Source of the DNA: Woeseiaceae bacterium
GTDB lineage: Bacteria > Pseudomonadota > Gammaproteobacteria > Steroidobacterales > Woeseiaceae
NCBI GenBank assembly: GCA_028289545.1
Contig: JANQPG010000028.1
Location: forward strand, 59,837-123,836
Reading direction: 5' to 3'
DNA length: 64,000 nucleotides
Every line of letters begins with the position of its first letter. Position 1 is the stretch's first letter. A program made the translations under genes and the position numbers. Shown here in pieces: positions 43,621-52,470 of the stretch. Under the pieces are notes generated by a model that had not been told where the DNA came from, did not search any database, and worked only from the letters and a program-made list of their open reading frames with translations.

Positions 43621-44235
43621 CGGCCGCGCCGACACCTCGTCATACCAGCGCTTGAGTCCCTCGGCGTCGTCAGCCGCCGTGAGCTTGCCGCGCCTGGCAA
43701 AGTCCACGAACACGAGCGCCGTAATGTCCGCAACCGAAAACGCATCGCCGGCCAGCCATCGGCTGTCGCGAAGCCGGTCGTCGAGCTTGCCGAGAAACGC
43801 CAGCACGCGCTCGCGGCCACGCGCCGCCAGTTCGGGAATCTGTTCGTAAGACCTGGGCCCCGGCAAGGCACGGCCTTTGAGGCCCGCCACCGAATTGCGG
43901 AACGCGTCCGCCATCGCCATGAGCCCCTGCTGCTCGACCTTGCTGTTCCACATCGTGACGAGCCCCTGCTCGACGGGCGAGCGGCCGAACAACGGCGGCT
44001 CGGGCTTCAACGCCTCGAGGTAGCGGCAGATCCCCAGGACGTCGCTAATGCACACGCCGTCGTCGAGTTCGAGCACCGGCACCGTGCAGTCCGGATTGAT
44101 CTTGCGAAACGCCTCGCCGAACTGCTCCCCGCTGCCGAGATCAACCTCGACGGTCTCTGCTTCGATACCTTTCTCGGCCAGAAAAATTCGCACGCGGCGC
44201 GGACTCGGCGCCGTCTTGCAGTCGTAGAACTTCAT
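43606..44235 (-). CDS. Glutathione S-transferase family protein
   Basis: 209 aa from ATG 44235. The thioredoxin-fold N-domain has YDCKTAPSPRRVRIFLAEKG and VPVLELDDGVCISDVLGICR (cis-Pro and Glu/Asp-Ser glutathione site variant). The C-domain is helical and ends around DSRWLAGDAFSVADITALVF. It conjugates glutathione or acts as a reductase. The second glutathione transferase gene lies about 70 bases upstream on the same strand. Confidence 0.9.
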   Translation of the reverse strand: MKFYDCKTAPSPRRVRIFLAEKGIEAETVEVDLGSGEQFGEAFRKINPDCTVPVLELDDGVCISDVLGICRYLEALKPEPPLFGRSPVEQGLVTMWNSKVEQQGLMAMADAFRNSVAGLKGRALPGPRSYEQIPELAARGRERVLAFLGKLDDRLRDSRWLAGDAFSVADITALVFVDFARRGKLTAADDAEGLKRWYDEVSARPSAQA

Positions 44236-44306
44236 CGATGGTTTGCCTCGAGTAAGTGCTGAGGGAGTTTGCGCCAATCGTTATCAGAAGAGGGTTGTCG
44301 GAAGAA

Positions 44307-45008
44307 TCAGCGCAGTGCCGCGCGCGTCCGGCGTACGGTGTCCGCGTTCTGATTGAAGAGCAGCGCCTTGGCGTCCTCGTCCGTGGCCTCGGTGCGCTTC
44401 CAGTCGCTGCCGAGATCGACGCCGCGGCGCACGCCGGGGCGTGCTTTCATCGCCTCATACCAGCGCTTCAGGTTCGGAAACCGACTGACGTCGTTGCCGA
44501 GACGCTTGTACGGGCGCACCCAGGGAAACGCCGCAATGTCGGCGATCGAAAAATCCCCGGCGAGCCAGTCCCGCTCGCGCAACTGCTCGTCCATGACGGC
44601 AAGCAGGCGATCGTATTCGTTGCCGTAGCGGGTCTCGGCATAGGGCACGGGCTCTTTCAGGTAACTCTTGAAATGGCTGAGCTGGCCGGCCATGGGGCCC
44701 AGCCCACCCGCTTGCCAGAACAGCCACTGCAGCACGTCGAAGCGCGCGGCCGATTCGCTCGGCAGGAAACGGCCGGACTTCTCTGCCAGGTAAATGAGTA
44801 TCGCGCCGCCCTCGAACACCGAGATGCCGGTGTCGCGGTCGACAATCGCCGGCATGCGGTTATTGGGGCTGATTTTGAGGAACTCGGGCTTGAACTGATC
44901 ACCTTTGCCGATGTCGACCGGGATCGTCTCGTAGTCGAGCTCACACTCTTCAAGCATTATAGAGACTTTGTGGCCGTTCGGCGTCGGCCAGAAGTACAGA
45001 TCGATCAT
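44307..45008 (-). CDS. Glutathione S-transferase, YfcG/YghU-like
   Basis: 233 aa from ATG 45008; an in-frame GTG lies four codons upstream. It begins MIDLYFWPTPNGHKVSIML, and contains ISPNNRMPAIVDRDTGISVF, the start of Nu-class proteins with disulfide-bond reductase activity. The helical domain has LQWLFWQAGGLGPMAGQLSH. It pairs with the downstream transferase and probably serves redox or detoxification work. Confidence 0.9.
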   Translation of the reverse strand: MIDLYFWPTPNGHKVSIMLEECELDYETIPVDIGKGDQFKPEFLKISPNNRMPAIVDRDTGISVFEGGAILIYLAEKSGRFLPSESAARFDVLQWLFWQAGGLGPMAGQLSHFKSYLKEPVPYAETRYGNEYDRLLAVMDEQLRERDWLAGDFSIADIAAFPWVRPYKRLGNDVSRFPNLKRWYEAMKARPGVRRGVDLGSDWKRTEATDEDAKALLFNQNADTVRRTRAALR

Positions 45009-45092
45009 CTCGGGCGACACCCATGTGTGAGCAGGCGTCTTTCAGTATAAGATAAAACGCTTTCAGGTGTATCCGATACAACAACAGCGCAA

Positions 45093-45542
45093 GTGATCGA
45101 CCTGCCGAACAGCTACTGGATGACCGGTGCAACAACCGCGCTTCTCACGACCGCGTGTGTGCTCATCCACTACGAAGGACTGCGTTTCCTGTCCGACTTC
45201 CTGCCGAGGCTAAAGCACCACTACCGGCGGCGCATGATCCTGTTGATCCTTAGCCTGCTTATGCTGCACATCGTCGAGATCTGGATCTTCGGGTTCGGCT
45301 ACTTCTGGCTGCTCCAGGACCCGGAGTTTGGCCGAATCCTGGGCACGGACGAGCTAACCCTCGTCGACTCGGTGTACTTCTCCGCGATGGTGTACACGAC
45401 CGTCGGTTTCGGCGACCTGTATCCCGAAGGCGCGATTCGCATCGTGTCCGGTACCCAGGCTATTACGGGATTGACGATCATTACCTGGTCGGCGTCCTAT
45501 ACGTTTGTGGAAATGTCCAGGGTCTGGAATGGACGCGAGTAG
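45093..45542 (+). CDS. Two-pore-helix ion channel (Ion_trans_2)
   Basis: 149 aa from GTG 45093, with about three membrane helices. The selectivity-filter-like loop reads MVYTTVGFGDLYPEG, which carries the GFGD variant of K+ channel filters. No cytosolic regulatory domain. Probably a small potassium or cation channel. It is 35 bases upstream of the lipase-like gene on the same strand. Confidence 0.85.
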   Translation: MIDLPNSYWMTGATTALLTTACVLIHYEGLRFLSDFLPRLKHHYRRRMILLILSLLMLHIVEIWIFGFGYFWLLQDPEFGRILGTDELTLVDSVYFSAMVYTTVGFGDLYPEGAIRIVSGTQAITGLTIITWSASYTFVEMSRVWNGRE

Positions 45543-45577
45543 CGACTCAAGCAGCATGAAAAAGCCCAAGGTCCGTC

Positions 45578-46510
45578 ATGGACACGATTAGCAAAACCGA
45601 CAGCCTCGTGCTCCTCGAAGCCGCCGACGGCAGCCAGATTCCCCTGCGCGTTTGGGCAACGGAGACAGCGCCCGTGCGAGGAGCGATTCAAATTCTGCAC
45701 GGACTGGGAGAACACGCCGACCGCTACGCCCGTTTTGCCGAGGCCGCCAACCGGCGCGGCTACCTCGTCTGCGCCCACGATCATCGCGGCCACGGTAAAC
45801 GCCCGGGACAGCGCAACTACTTTGCCCCGGCCGACGGCTGGGCGCTCCTCGAAAACGATACGCTGGTGGTCCGCGAGTACCTGGCGAAAACAGCCGCCGA
45901 GGCGCCGGTTGTCCTGTTCGGCCACAGCATGGGCTCGTATCTCGCACAGTACGTGGTCATGCACTACGGCGGCCGCTTCAAGGCGCTGCTGCTGTCGGGT
46001 TCAACGTGGCCGTCGCGCGGCAAGCTCCTGGCCGCACAGGCCGTGGCGCGGCTGCTCGCCTACAGCCGCGGCGGCCGCAAGTACAGCCCGCTGCTCGATA
46101 AACTCGGTTTCTCCGATTTCAACCGCCAATTCGAGCCGGCGCGCACCGAATTCGACTGGCTGTCGCGCGACCCGGAAGAAGTCGACAAGTACGTGGCCGA
46201 TCCGCATTGTGGCGGGCCGTTTACGATAGGACTCTGGGTCGACCTGTTGAGCGGCCTCTTGAGCATCAGCAAGAACGAGGCGCTCGAACGCATCCCGGGC
46301 AATCTGCCCGTGCTGATTACGGGCGGCAGCAACGACCCGATCGGCGGCGAAACCGGCATGGGCGAGCTGATGCTGCACTACGCCGAGACCAGCCATTCGC
46401 GCCTGACGCTCAAGGTGTACGACGACGGCCGCCATGAAATGCTCAACGAGACGAATCGCGAGACAGTCATGAACGACTGGCTCGACTGGATCGACGGCGT
46501 AACCGGCTAA
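45578..46510 (+). CDS. Monoacylglycerol lipase-like alpha/beta hydrolase
   Basis: 310 aa. The core is IQILHGLGEHADRYARFAEA, then AHDHRGHGKRPGQ and VVLFGHSMGSYLAQYVVMHY, with the GHSMG nucleophile elbow. The catalytic Asp region is NDPIGGE and the His is in DDGRHEMLNET. It matches monoglyceride lipases (lysophospholipase type), which are cytoplasmic here (no signal peptide). Its TAA stop overlaps the next ATG (TAATG), coupling it to the radical SAM gene. Confidence 0.9.
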   Translation: MDTISKTDSLVLLEAADGSQIPLRVWATETAPVRGAIQILHGLGEHADRYARFAEAANRRGYLVCAHDHRGHGKRPGQRNYFAPADGWALLENDTLVVREYLAKTAAEAPVVLFGHSMGSYLAQYVVMHYGGRFKALLLSGSTWPSRGKLLAAQAVARLLAYSRGGRKYSPLLDKLGFSDFNRQFEPARTEFDWLSRDPEEVDKYVADPHCGGPFTIGLWVDLLSGLLSISKNEALERIPGNLPVLITGGSNDPIGGETGMGELMLHYAETSHSRLTLKVYDDGRHEMLNETNRETVMNDWLDWIDGVTG

Positions 46511-47511
46511 TGGCGGCCAGGGCATCCGAAGACCCAATACGGGAAGCCGTCACTGCGCGGTATGCCGAGGCCATTACGCCGACAATGGCCAGACTCGTCG
46601 ACGGATCGGATCCTCGCGATCCGATTGGCCTGCAGTTTGTACCGGACGCGCGCGAACTCGAGCGCCGGGCAGACGAACTCGACGATCCCATAGGGGACGA
46701 TGCACACTCGCCCGTCGAGGGCATCGTGCACCGCTACCCGGACCGGCTGTTGTTGACGCCGCTGACCGTGTGCCCCGTGTACTGCCGCTTCTGCTTCCGC
46801 CGCGAAACGGTGGGTGGGCCCGCAAGCTCGGTGCTGCCGCAGGCAAAACTCGACGCGGCGCTCGACTACGTTCGCAGCCGGCCCGACGTCTGGGAAGTGA
46901 TCCTGTCGGGCGGCGATCCGCTGATACTGTCGACGCGGCGCTTGAGCTACATCCTCGATACGCTGCGCCGCATTCCCCACGTCAAAATCGTACGCATACA
47001 CACGCGCGTGCCGCTCGTGGACCCGGCCCGCATCGACGACGAGCTACTCGCCGTCCTCGACCGCGCTAAACCCGTATACGTCGCGGTGCACGCCAATCAT
47101 GCCCGCGAGTTTACGGACGCGGGCTGCGCGGCGGTTGCGCGGCTCGCCGATCGCGGCCTCGTACTGCTGAGCCAGACGGTGCTGCTGCGGCATGTGAACG
47201 ACAGCGTGGAGGCGCTCGGTGAGCTGATGCGCACGTTTGTCGAGAACCGCATCAAACCCTACTACCTGCACCATCTCGACAAGGCGCCCGGAACGGCGCA
47301 CTTCCGCGTGCCGCTGGCCGAAGGCAAAGCGCTGATGTCCGCCCTGCGCGGCCGCGTTTCAGGCCTTTGTCAGCCCACCTATATTGCCGATATTCCGGGT
47401 GGACACGGCAAATCGCCGCTGAATGACGACTACCTGGCGGGCGGAGGCCCTGGCCCGGGTGACTGGCAAATCACCGACTACCAGGGCCACAAACACCGCT
47501 ACCGGGAATGA
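46510..47511 (+). CDS. KamA/EpmB-type lysine 2,3-aminomutase-like radical SAM enzyme
   Basis: 333 aa. The radical SAM cluster motif is CPVYCRFCFRRE at about residues 90-101 (CxxxCxxC). EVILSGGDPLILSTRRL follows, and PGGHGKSPL near the end has the Lys that binds pyridoxal phosphate in aminomutases. The size fits EpmB (about 340 aa), which makes (R)-beta-lysine for EF-P, but no efp or epmA lies nearby. Translationally coupled to the lipase-like gene. Confidence 0.88.
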   Translation: MAARASEDPIREAVTARYAEAITPTMARLVDGSDPRDPIGLQFVPDARELERRADELDDPIGDDAHSPVEGIVHRYPDRLLLTPLTVCPVYCRFCFRRETVGGPASSVLPQAKLDAALDYVRSRPDVWEVILSGGDPLILSTRRLSYILDTLRRIPHVKIVRIHTRVPLVDPARIDDELLAVLDRAKPVYVAVHANHAREFTDAGCAAVARLADRGLVLLSQTVLLRHVNDSVEALGELMRTFVENRIKPYYLHHLDKAPGTAHFRVPLAEGKALMSALRGRVSGLCQPTYIADIPGGHGKSPLNDDYLAGGGPGPGDWQITDYQGHKHRYRE

Positions 47512-47533
47512 GCGGCCGAGCGCCGCCCGCGGC

Positions 47534-49378
47534 TTACCAGCTGTAGCCCGCGCTGAGCGTCGTCTGCCGGCCAACGGCCGGCGTCCCCGGAAACTGCTGG
47601 TAGTCGCTGTCGCTCAAGTTGTCGACCGTCAGCTGCACGAGCAGGCCGTCGACCTGCGAAGGCAACCAGCGCAGCGCCACTGAACCCCAGTAGGTGTTGT
47701 CGTCACCCTGCCTGAGCGGGTTGTCTTCCTGCACGCGGTACTCGTTGTCGAGACGCAGCTCGAGCGTATCGATCGGCGTATAGATCAGCGACACCGTTGC
47801 ACGGTGACGCGCATAGTTGAGCGCGTAATAGCTCGCATCGACCGTTGCGGTGCCGTAGTCGGAGCTTTTGTCGAGCCAGGTGTAGCCGGCGTACAGGTTC
47901 AGCGCACCGCGAGTGAGCCCACCCATCAGTTCGATCCCGGTGACGTCGAGATCGACGGCGTTTGCCTGCCGCGCAAACGGCGCGCCCTGGGCAAAGGTCC
48001 AGTCGGTGAGGTTCGAATCTTCGCGATAGAACACGGCAATGCTGCCGCGGGTAGCGGCCGTTTCCCGCGACACCGTCAGCGCCAGCTGTTCGGCGCGCTC
48101 CCGGCCCAGAAGCGGATTGCCGCCGAACAGGCCGGCAGGCCGCGAGTTCAGCGCCGTGTAACCCGGCACCTGTGAGCTGCCGGCGTACTCGATGCTAATG
48201 GCTTCCTCAGCGCCGTTCCGGGTTCTCGCGTAGCGCAAACCGAGCTGCGGCAGCAAGGCATTGGCATCGCGACTGCTGAGATCGGCATTGGCGCCCGCGC
48301 GCAGGACCAGACTCCGGCGGGCATCGCTCATGAGCTCGATCTCGGGCACAACCGATACCGTCAGGTAGCTGCGGTCGTCGAAATTGCCTTCGGTCAGGTC
48401 GGTCGAGCGCACGAGTTCGTCACCGGTTGCCTGCACGGCAAAACGCCAGCTGACGCGGCCACGTTCCAGCAGGCCGTCCGCCGCCACCGCGTACACGCGG
48501 GTTTCGTGTTCGAACGAACCCGGAGCGCCGGATTCCTGTGTCGTGCGATCGAAGTCATAGTCGTCCTCGAGCGAGCGGTAGTAGGCGCTGACCCGCCACC
48601 AGCCACGGCCGACTTCCTGGCGATGATTAAAAAAGGCGAGTGCCGTTTGCGTATCGTCGGTTTCCGCCAAGGTGGCAAACCCGGTGTAGGCGCCCGGCCA
48701 GCCGTAGAACTTGTCCTGATACGCCAGCACCACATCCGTCTGTGAGCCGGCTGCGCGGCGCTGCAGCGCAAGGTTGATTCGCGAGAATTCGTGATCGCCA
48801 TTGGCCACGGTGCCATCCCCCGATGAGCGGGCGGCGGACAGCGCAGCAATGTGTTCAACGCCGCCACGGCTGGCAATCGTCGTGCCGAGCCTCAACGACT
48901 GGTAATCGAGACTGTCCGAACCGAAGCCGGCCAGCAGCTGGCCGCCGGGCTCGATGGGTGCAAAATCGTAGGCCACCGTTGCGATATTGGCGTTGAAGCC
49001 CGATAGCGAGTTGTCGATGCCGTGCTTGATGACGGGCGCCGTCAGCCAGGCCGGATCGATGGGCAGCTCGGCCACGTAGTGCCCGGTCTGGGGATCGAAA
49101 ACGGTCGCGGCGCCCAGCCTGAAGCCGGTGTTTTCGAAGAGGCCGCCGCGCACCGTCACGTCGGCTTGTCCCTCGGCGATCCCGCGCGACTGCAGCTCGG
49201 TCAGCGGATCGAAGCGCAACAGCGTGGCGGGTGTTGCATAAGTCCCCGCCGGTTTGTCGTTGGCAACCCGGCTGCCCTCGACCGTAATCTCGGTGATGTC
49301 GTCTTCGGTTGCTGCGGTAACTATCGGAAGCCCCAGAAGCGCGGCGAAGGCTACGCCGGACAGGAAACGGTATTTCAT
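47534..49378 (-). CDS. TonB-dependent outer membrane receptor (614 aa)
   Basis: Signal peptide at residues 1-22 (FAALLGLPIVTAA), TonB-box-like EITVEGSR, a plug domain of about residues 35-160 (QADVTVRGGLFENTGFRLGA), and a beta-barrel ending in GYSW with a terminal aromatic residue as expected for BAM recognition. The barrel shows alternating strands such as YKDQ-type turns (LAYQDKFYGWPGAYTGF). The substrate is unknown. A TetR regulator gene lies immediately upstream on the same strand. Confidence 0.92.
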   Translation of the reverse strand: MKYRFLSGVAFAALLGLPIVTAATEDDITEITVEGSRVANDKPAGTYATPATLLRFDPLTELQSRGIAEGQADVTVRGGLFENTGFRLGAATVFDPQTGHYVAELPIDPAWLTAPVIKHGIDNSLSGFNANIATVAYDFAPIEPGGQLLAGFGSDSLDYQSLRLGTTIASRGGVEHIAALSAARSSGDGTVANGDHEFSRINLALQRRAAGSQTDVVLAYQDKFYGWPGAYTGFATLAETDDTQTALAFFNHRQEVGRGWWRVSAYYRSLEDDYDFDRTTQESGAPGSFEHETRVYAVAADGLLERGRVSWRFAVQATGDELVRSTDLTEGNFDDRSYLTVSVVPEIELMSDARRSLVLRAGANADLSSRDANALLPQLGLRYARTRNGAEEAISIEYAGSSQVPGYTALNSRPAGLFGGNPLLGRERAEQLALTVSRETAATRGSIAVFYREDSNLTDWTFAQGAPFARQANAVDLDVTGIELMGGLTRGALNLYAGYTWLDKSSDYGTATVDASYYALNYARHRATVSLIYTPIDTLELRLDNEYRVQEDNPLRQGDDNTYWGSVALRWLPSQVDGLLVQLTVDNLSDSDYQQFPGTPAVGRQTTLSAGYSW

Positions 49379-49544
49379 GATGTTGCGTATCTCCGAACGG
49401 TGCGGGCCTGATGCCCGCCGAGCGCGCTAGTTAATCAGGCTCTGAACCGCTTGTCATCGTTGTCGGCGAAACACAGTGTTTGATGTCGTCGTGTGCCCGC
49501 GATCCCGCCCGTCGGCGTTGACCGCTGCGGGGCTCACCGGCTAC

Positions 49545-50222
49545 TCAGGCGATGTTGCGCTTCTCGTCGCTGCGACGCGGCAGCCAGACCGGCAGGTAGA
49601 AGGACAGGTAGGTACGGCAGAGCGCTTGGGCCTCCGCAAGCCGTTCGTCGCTGATCACGCCCTCCCGGCGCACGGCGTCGGAGCAGGTCATGTCGCAGAT
49701 CTGCACAAAGAAGCCGAGAACGGCAGGCCATTCGTCGATTTTTGGCAGCGCGAAATAGCGCTCAAAAATCTTGCCGATGATCAGGCTCAGCGCGCGCTGC
49801 GCGCGCTTGTGGCTCTCGGGAAGGTTCGAGCGGATGCGCGGCAGCACGCGAAGCGTATCGGCCGTATCCTTCCAGTAGTTGACGCCATGCTCGACGATGA
49901 AATCCGACAGGGTCATCCAGTCTTCGGGCGGTTCCTCCGGCCGGCTGGTCGCCAGGTAATCCACGAAGTTGTTGATCCACTCGGTCGCGAGATCGTGCAT
50001 GAGATCGTCGAGGCCAATATAGATGCGGTAGGCGGAGCCCCTCGACACACCCGCTGCTTCGAAGATATCGCTGAAGCGGAGGTTGTCGCTATTGGGATCG
50101 GCCAGCATGGTTTCGGCCGTGGTCAGGAGTTTGCGCCGGTTGGCTCGGCCGCGCGCGCGAAGACGCGGGATGCGTTGTTCGGATCGCATGATGCGATCAG
50201 GCCCGCCTTTCTTCTCGCTCAT
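49545..50222 (-). CDS. TetR-family transcriptional regulator
   Basis: 225 aa from ATG 50222 (MSEKKGG). The N-terminal helix-turn-helix of TetR proteins: RKLLTTAETMLADPNSDNLR, then FSDIFEAAGVSRGSAYRIYI. The C-terminal ligand domain is helical and includes SDFIVEHGVNYWKDTADTL. Its location upstream of the TonB receptor and its orientation suggest control of that receptor or of the divergent SDR gene. The ligand is unknown. Confidence 0.9.
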   Translation of the reverse strand: MSEKKGGPDRIMRSEQRIPRLRARGRANRRKLLTTAETMLADPNSDNLRFSDIFEAAGVSRGSAYRIYIGLDDLMHDLATEWINNFVDYLATSRPEEPPEDWMTLSDFIVEHGVNYWKDTADTLRVLPRIRSNLPESHKRAQRALSLIIGKIFERYFALPKIDEWPAVLGFFVQICDMTCSDAVRREGVISDERLAEAQALCRTYLSFYLPVWLPRRSDEKRNIA

Positions 50223-50510
50223 AAACGAAACCTTTAAAACGATTCCAGCAATGTGCAACTCCTGTCATGTTTTGTCAATGTCGGCCACTGGCTTCTGCGG
50301 GTCCCCGGAGGCATTGGATCAGCCTTACCAAATGCAGTTACGATGCGGGGTTTTTATGCAGCGCAGCAATGCGGCGGCAGTGGGCGCCGGAAACTGACTT
50401 GCGCCGCGGGACCGAGGTATTCTGTTCCGCGCAGACGACATCCTGGCGGGCGCCGCTACGCTATCTGCACCACTCGCTAAACTTTCCTGACCAGACTTTT
50501 GAGGATCCCC

Positions 50511-51317
50511 ATGAGCGCGACTTTTGATTTTACGGACAAACAGGTTTTCATCTTCGGCGGCACTAGCGGCATCAATTTGGGGATAGCCCGCTGCTTTGCG
50601 AGCGCCGGCGCCCGTGTTGCGGTCGCCAGCCGTTCGCAGGACAAAGTCGATGCCGCGGTGGCGGAACTCGAACAACTGGGCGCCCAGGCCGACGGCTACT
50701 CTCTCGACGTCCGTGACACGGACGCGGTCGAGGCCGCGCTCGCGGCGCAGGCCGAGAAAGCGGGCGCACTCGACGTGCTGGTCTCCGGTGCAGCTGGCAA
50801 CTTTCCGGCACTCGCCCACAAGATGTCGCCGAATGCTTTCAAGTCGGTCGTCGATATCGACCTGCTCGGGAGTTTTCACGTCCTGCGCGCGGCGTTCCCG
50901 CACCTGAAAAAACCGGGCGCGTCCGTAATCAACATTTCTGCGCCACAGGCGTTTATCGCCATGCCGCTGCAATCGCACGTCTGCGCGGCGAAAGCCGGCG
51001 TGGACATGCTGACCCGCACCTTGGCGCTCGAGTGGGGCGCGCTCGGCATTCGAGTCAACAGCATTGCGCCCGGCCCGATCGACGATACCGAAGGTATGGC
51101 CCGTCTCGCCCCCAACGAAGCCGCGCGCGAAGCCTGCCGCAAGACCGTCCCGATGCAGCGCTTTGGCGCCGCGAGCGAAATCGGCGAGGCGGCGATGTTC
51201 CTGTCGTCGGATGCCGCCGCGTACGTGAGCGGTGTCGTGCTGCCAGTCGACGGCGGCTGGGCCGTTGCGGGCGCCGGATCGGCCGCGCTTGCGGCATCGC
51301 TAATGCCGAATATGTGA
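50511..51317 (+). CDS. SDR-family oxidoreductase, 2,4-dienoyl-CoA reductase-like
   Basis: 268 aa from ATG 50511. The Rossmann start is FIFGGTSGINLGIARCFASA with NADP-type ASRSQDKVDAAV. The usual YxxxK is replaced: the segment reads SHVCAAKAGVDMLTRTLALE, with Val rather than Tyr four residues before Lys. This loss of Tyr is known in 2,4-dienoyl-CoA reductases, which use other residues. C-terminus FLSSDAAAYVSGVVLPVDGG is typical. A role in unsaturated fatty-acid oxidation is inferred. Confidence 0.88.
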   Translation: MSATFDFTDKQVFIFGGTSGINLGIARCFASAGARVAVASRSQDKVDAAVAELEQLGAQADGYSLDVRDTDAVEAALAAQAEKAGALDVLVSGAAGNFPALAHKMSPNAFKSVVDIDLLGSFHVLRAAFPHLKKPGASVINISAPQAFIAMPLQSHVCAAKAGVDMLTRTLALEWGALGIRVNSIAPGPIDDTEGMARLAPNEAAREACRKTVPMQRFGAASEIGEAAMFLSSDAAAYVSGVVLPVDGGWAVAGAGSAALAASLMPNM

Positions 51318-51453
51318 TCCCCTGTCGGTACGCTGTCGAGTGACAGCAAAGTTACAAACGTTATGAGAACTCTGTCTATCTCTGGACGGATATAGCGTTC
51401 TGTTAGCAACTCGCTGCAACCAAATCTCCACTCCGTTCATCTAAGCGTTAAGT

Positions 51454-51506
51454 CGATACAAAACGTTCGCACACGCTTGGTGCGAAAGAGAGAGCGTTTC
51501 GTGTCG
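51454..51506 (+). promoter_or_regulatory. Structured 5' leader before urcA
   Basis: Inner arms TTCGCAC (51466-51472) and GTGCGAA (51480-51486) are perfect. Outer arms 51454-51465 and 51495-51506 pair at 10 of 12 positions plus one G-U. The result is a long hairpin with an 8-base bulge (AGAGAGAG) on one side, located about 50 bases before the start codon. No transcription start was determined. Confidence 0.5.
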
Positions 51507-51555
51507 ATTCAGCTAGGGCATATTGGCGTCGCGCAAGCGGAGGAGAGAGAGCACC

Positions 51556-51882
51556 ATGAAGACAGGCATTTTGAAGGCCGCATCGGCTATTGTTTTGGGG
51601 ATGGGTTTTATAGCGTCGGCCGCAGCGGCACCGCATAGCCTCTACGAAGAGGTCACCATCAAGGTCAAATACGAAGACCTCAACATCAACAAGGAAGCAG
51701 GCGCACGCGTGCTCTACAAGCGACTCAGGGACGCCACCGCCGAGGTGTGCGACAAGAGCAGCTTCTCCAGGGATCGTTCGCTGTCGCGGCTGGGCGATGC
51801 GAAAGACTGTTTCGAGAAGACCCTCGACAAGGCGGTGTTACAGGTCAACAACCCGGTTCTGACGAAAATTCACACTAGCTGA
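51556..51882 (+). CDS. UrcA-family secreted protein
   Basis: 108 aa from ATG 51556 with GGAGAGAG upstream. Signal peptide at residues 1-24 (GMGFIASAAAA). The mature part has EVTIKVKYEDLNINKEAGAR, VLYKRLRDATAEVCDKSSF and a final C...LDKAVLQVNNPVLTKIHT. It matches the UrcA family, two Cys and the VNNPxLT end included. The function is not known. A strong terminator follows at 51909-51939. Confidence 0.9.
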   Translation: MKTGILKAASAIVLGMGFIASAAAAPHSLYEEVTIKVKYEDLNINKEAGARVLYKRLRDATAEVCDKSSFSRDRSLSRLGDAKDCFEKTLDKAVLQVNNPVLTKIHTS

Positions 51883-51908
51883 TTGGTCTGGAAGCTGGTG
51901 AGAATGAA

Positions 51909-51939
51909 GCCGCACCTGGAAACGGGTGCGGCTTTTTTT
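51909..51939 (+). terminator. Intrinsic terminator after urcA
   Basis: Perfect GCCGCACC (51909-51916) and GGTGCGGC (51925-51932) arms around an 8-base loop, followed by a run of seven T (51933-51939). Ends the urcA transcript. Confidence 0.92.
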
Positions 51940-51969
51940 ATCCCGTACTAACGGTCGGTTTTCGTTACG

Positions 51970-52470
51970 CTAGCCGCCCGGCTGTCGAGTTTCGCGCTTC
52001 GACTCGTTTGTATTGACGCTGTCGCGCTCGGCGACAAAATCGCGAAACGCGCGAGCAATGCCGTCGAAGACGCTAACCCACTCGTAGAGTTGCTTTGCGG
52101 TATAGCCCGCGTTGGCGAGCAGATCGCCCTCGAGGATCGGGTCGTTCTCGTCGTCAATGTAGGCGCGCGACAGTCGGCGGGTTCTGTTCCACTCGTTCAT
52201 GTCGCCAATGTTCACTTTGTAGTTCGTCAGTCCAAACCACAGCTGCAAATCGCCGTCTTCATAAACGAACAGGTAGTACTCCAGGCCGTCGATGGTCACT
52301 CGCAAAACGCGGGGCTCGACCACTTCCACGTTGCGGAAACCCTGCTCTTCGAGCATCTCCGAGAGTTGTTCGTCCGAATAGTCTTTGGTGAGTTGGTCTT
52401 CCGCGTGAGCTGGCGAATTCAGCCCGGCAACCGCGGCGAGAACAATAACAATTGAAAGTAGACGGTACAT
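51970..52470 (-). CDS. Secreted YbjN-like (DUF1828-like fold) protein
   Basis: 166 aa from ATG 52470 (MYRLLSIVIV); the frame is open upstream. Signal peptide at residues 1-22. The mature part has EDQLTKDYSDEQLSEMLEEQ, VTIDGLEYYLFVYEDGDLQL and FGLTNYKVNIGDMNEWNRTR, the order of YbjN-type proteins. Such proteins fold like type III secretion chaperones. Function unknown. Convergent with urcA. Confidence 0.75.
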   Translation of the reverse strand: MYRLLSIVIVLAAVAGLNSPAHAEDQLTKDYSDEQLSEMLEEQGFRNVEVVEPRVLRVTIDGLEYYLFVYEDGDLQLWFGLTNYKVNIGDMNEWNRTRRLSRAYIDDENDPILEGDLLANAGYTAKQLYEWVSVFDGIARAFRDFVAERDSVNTNESKRETRQPGG

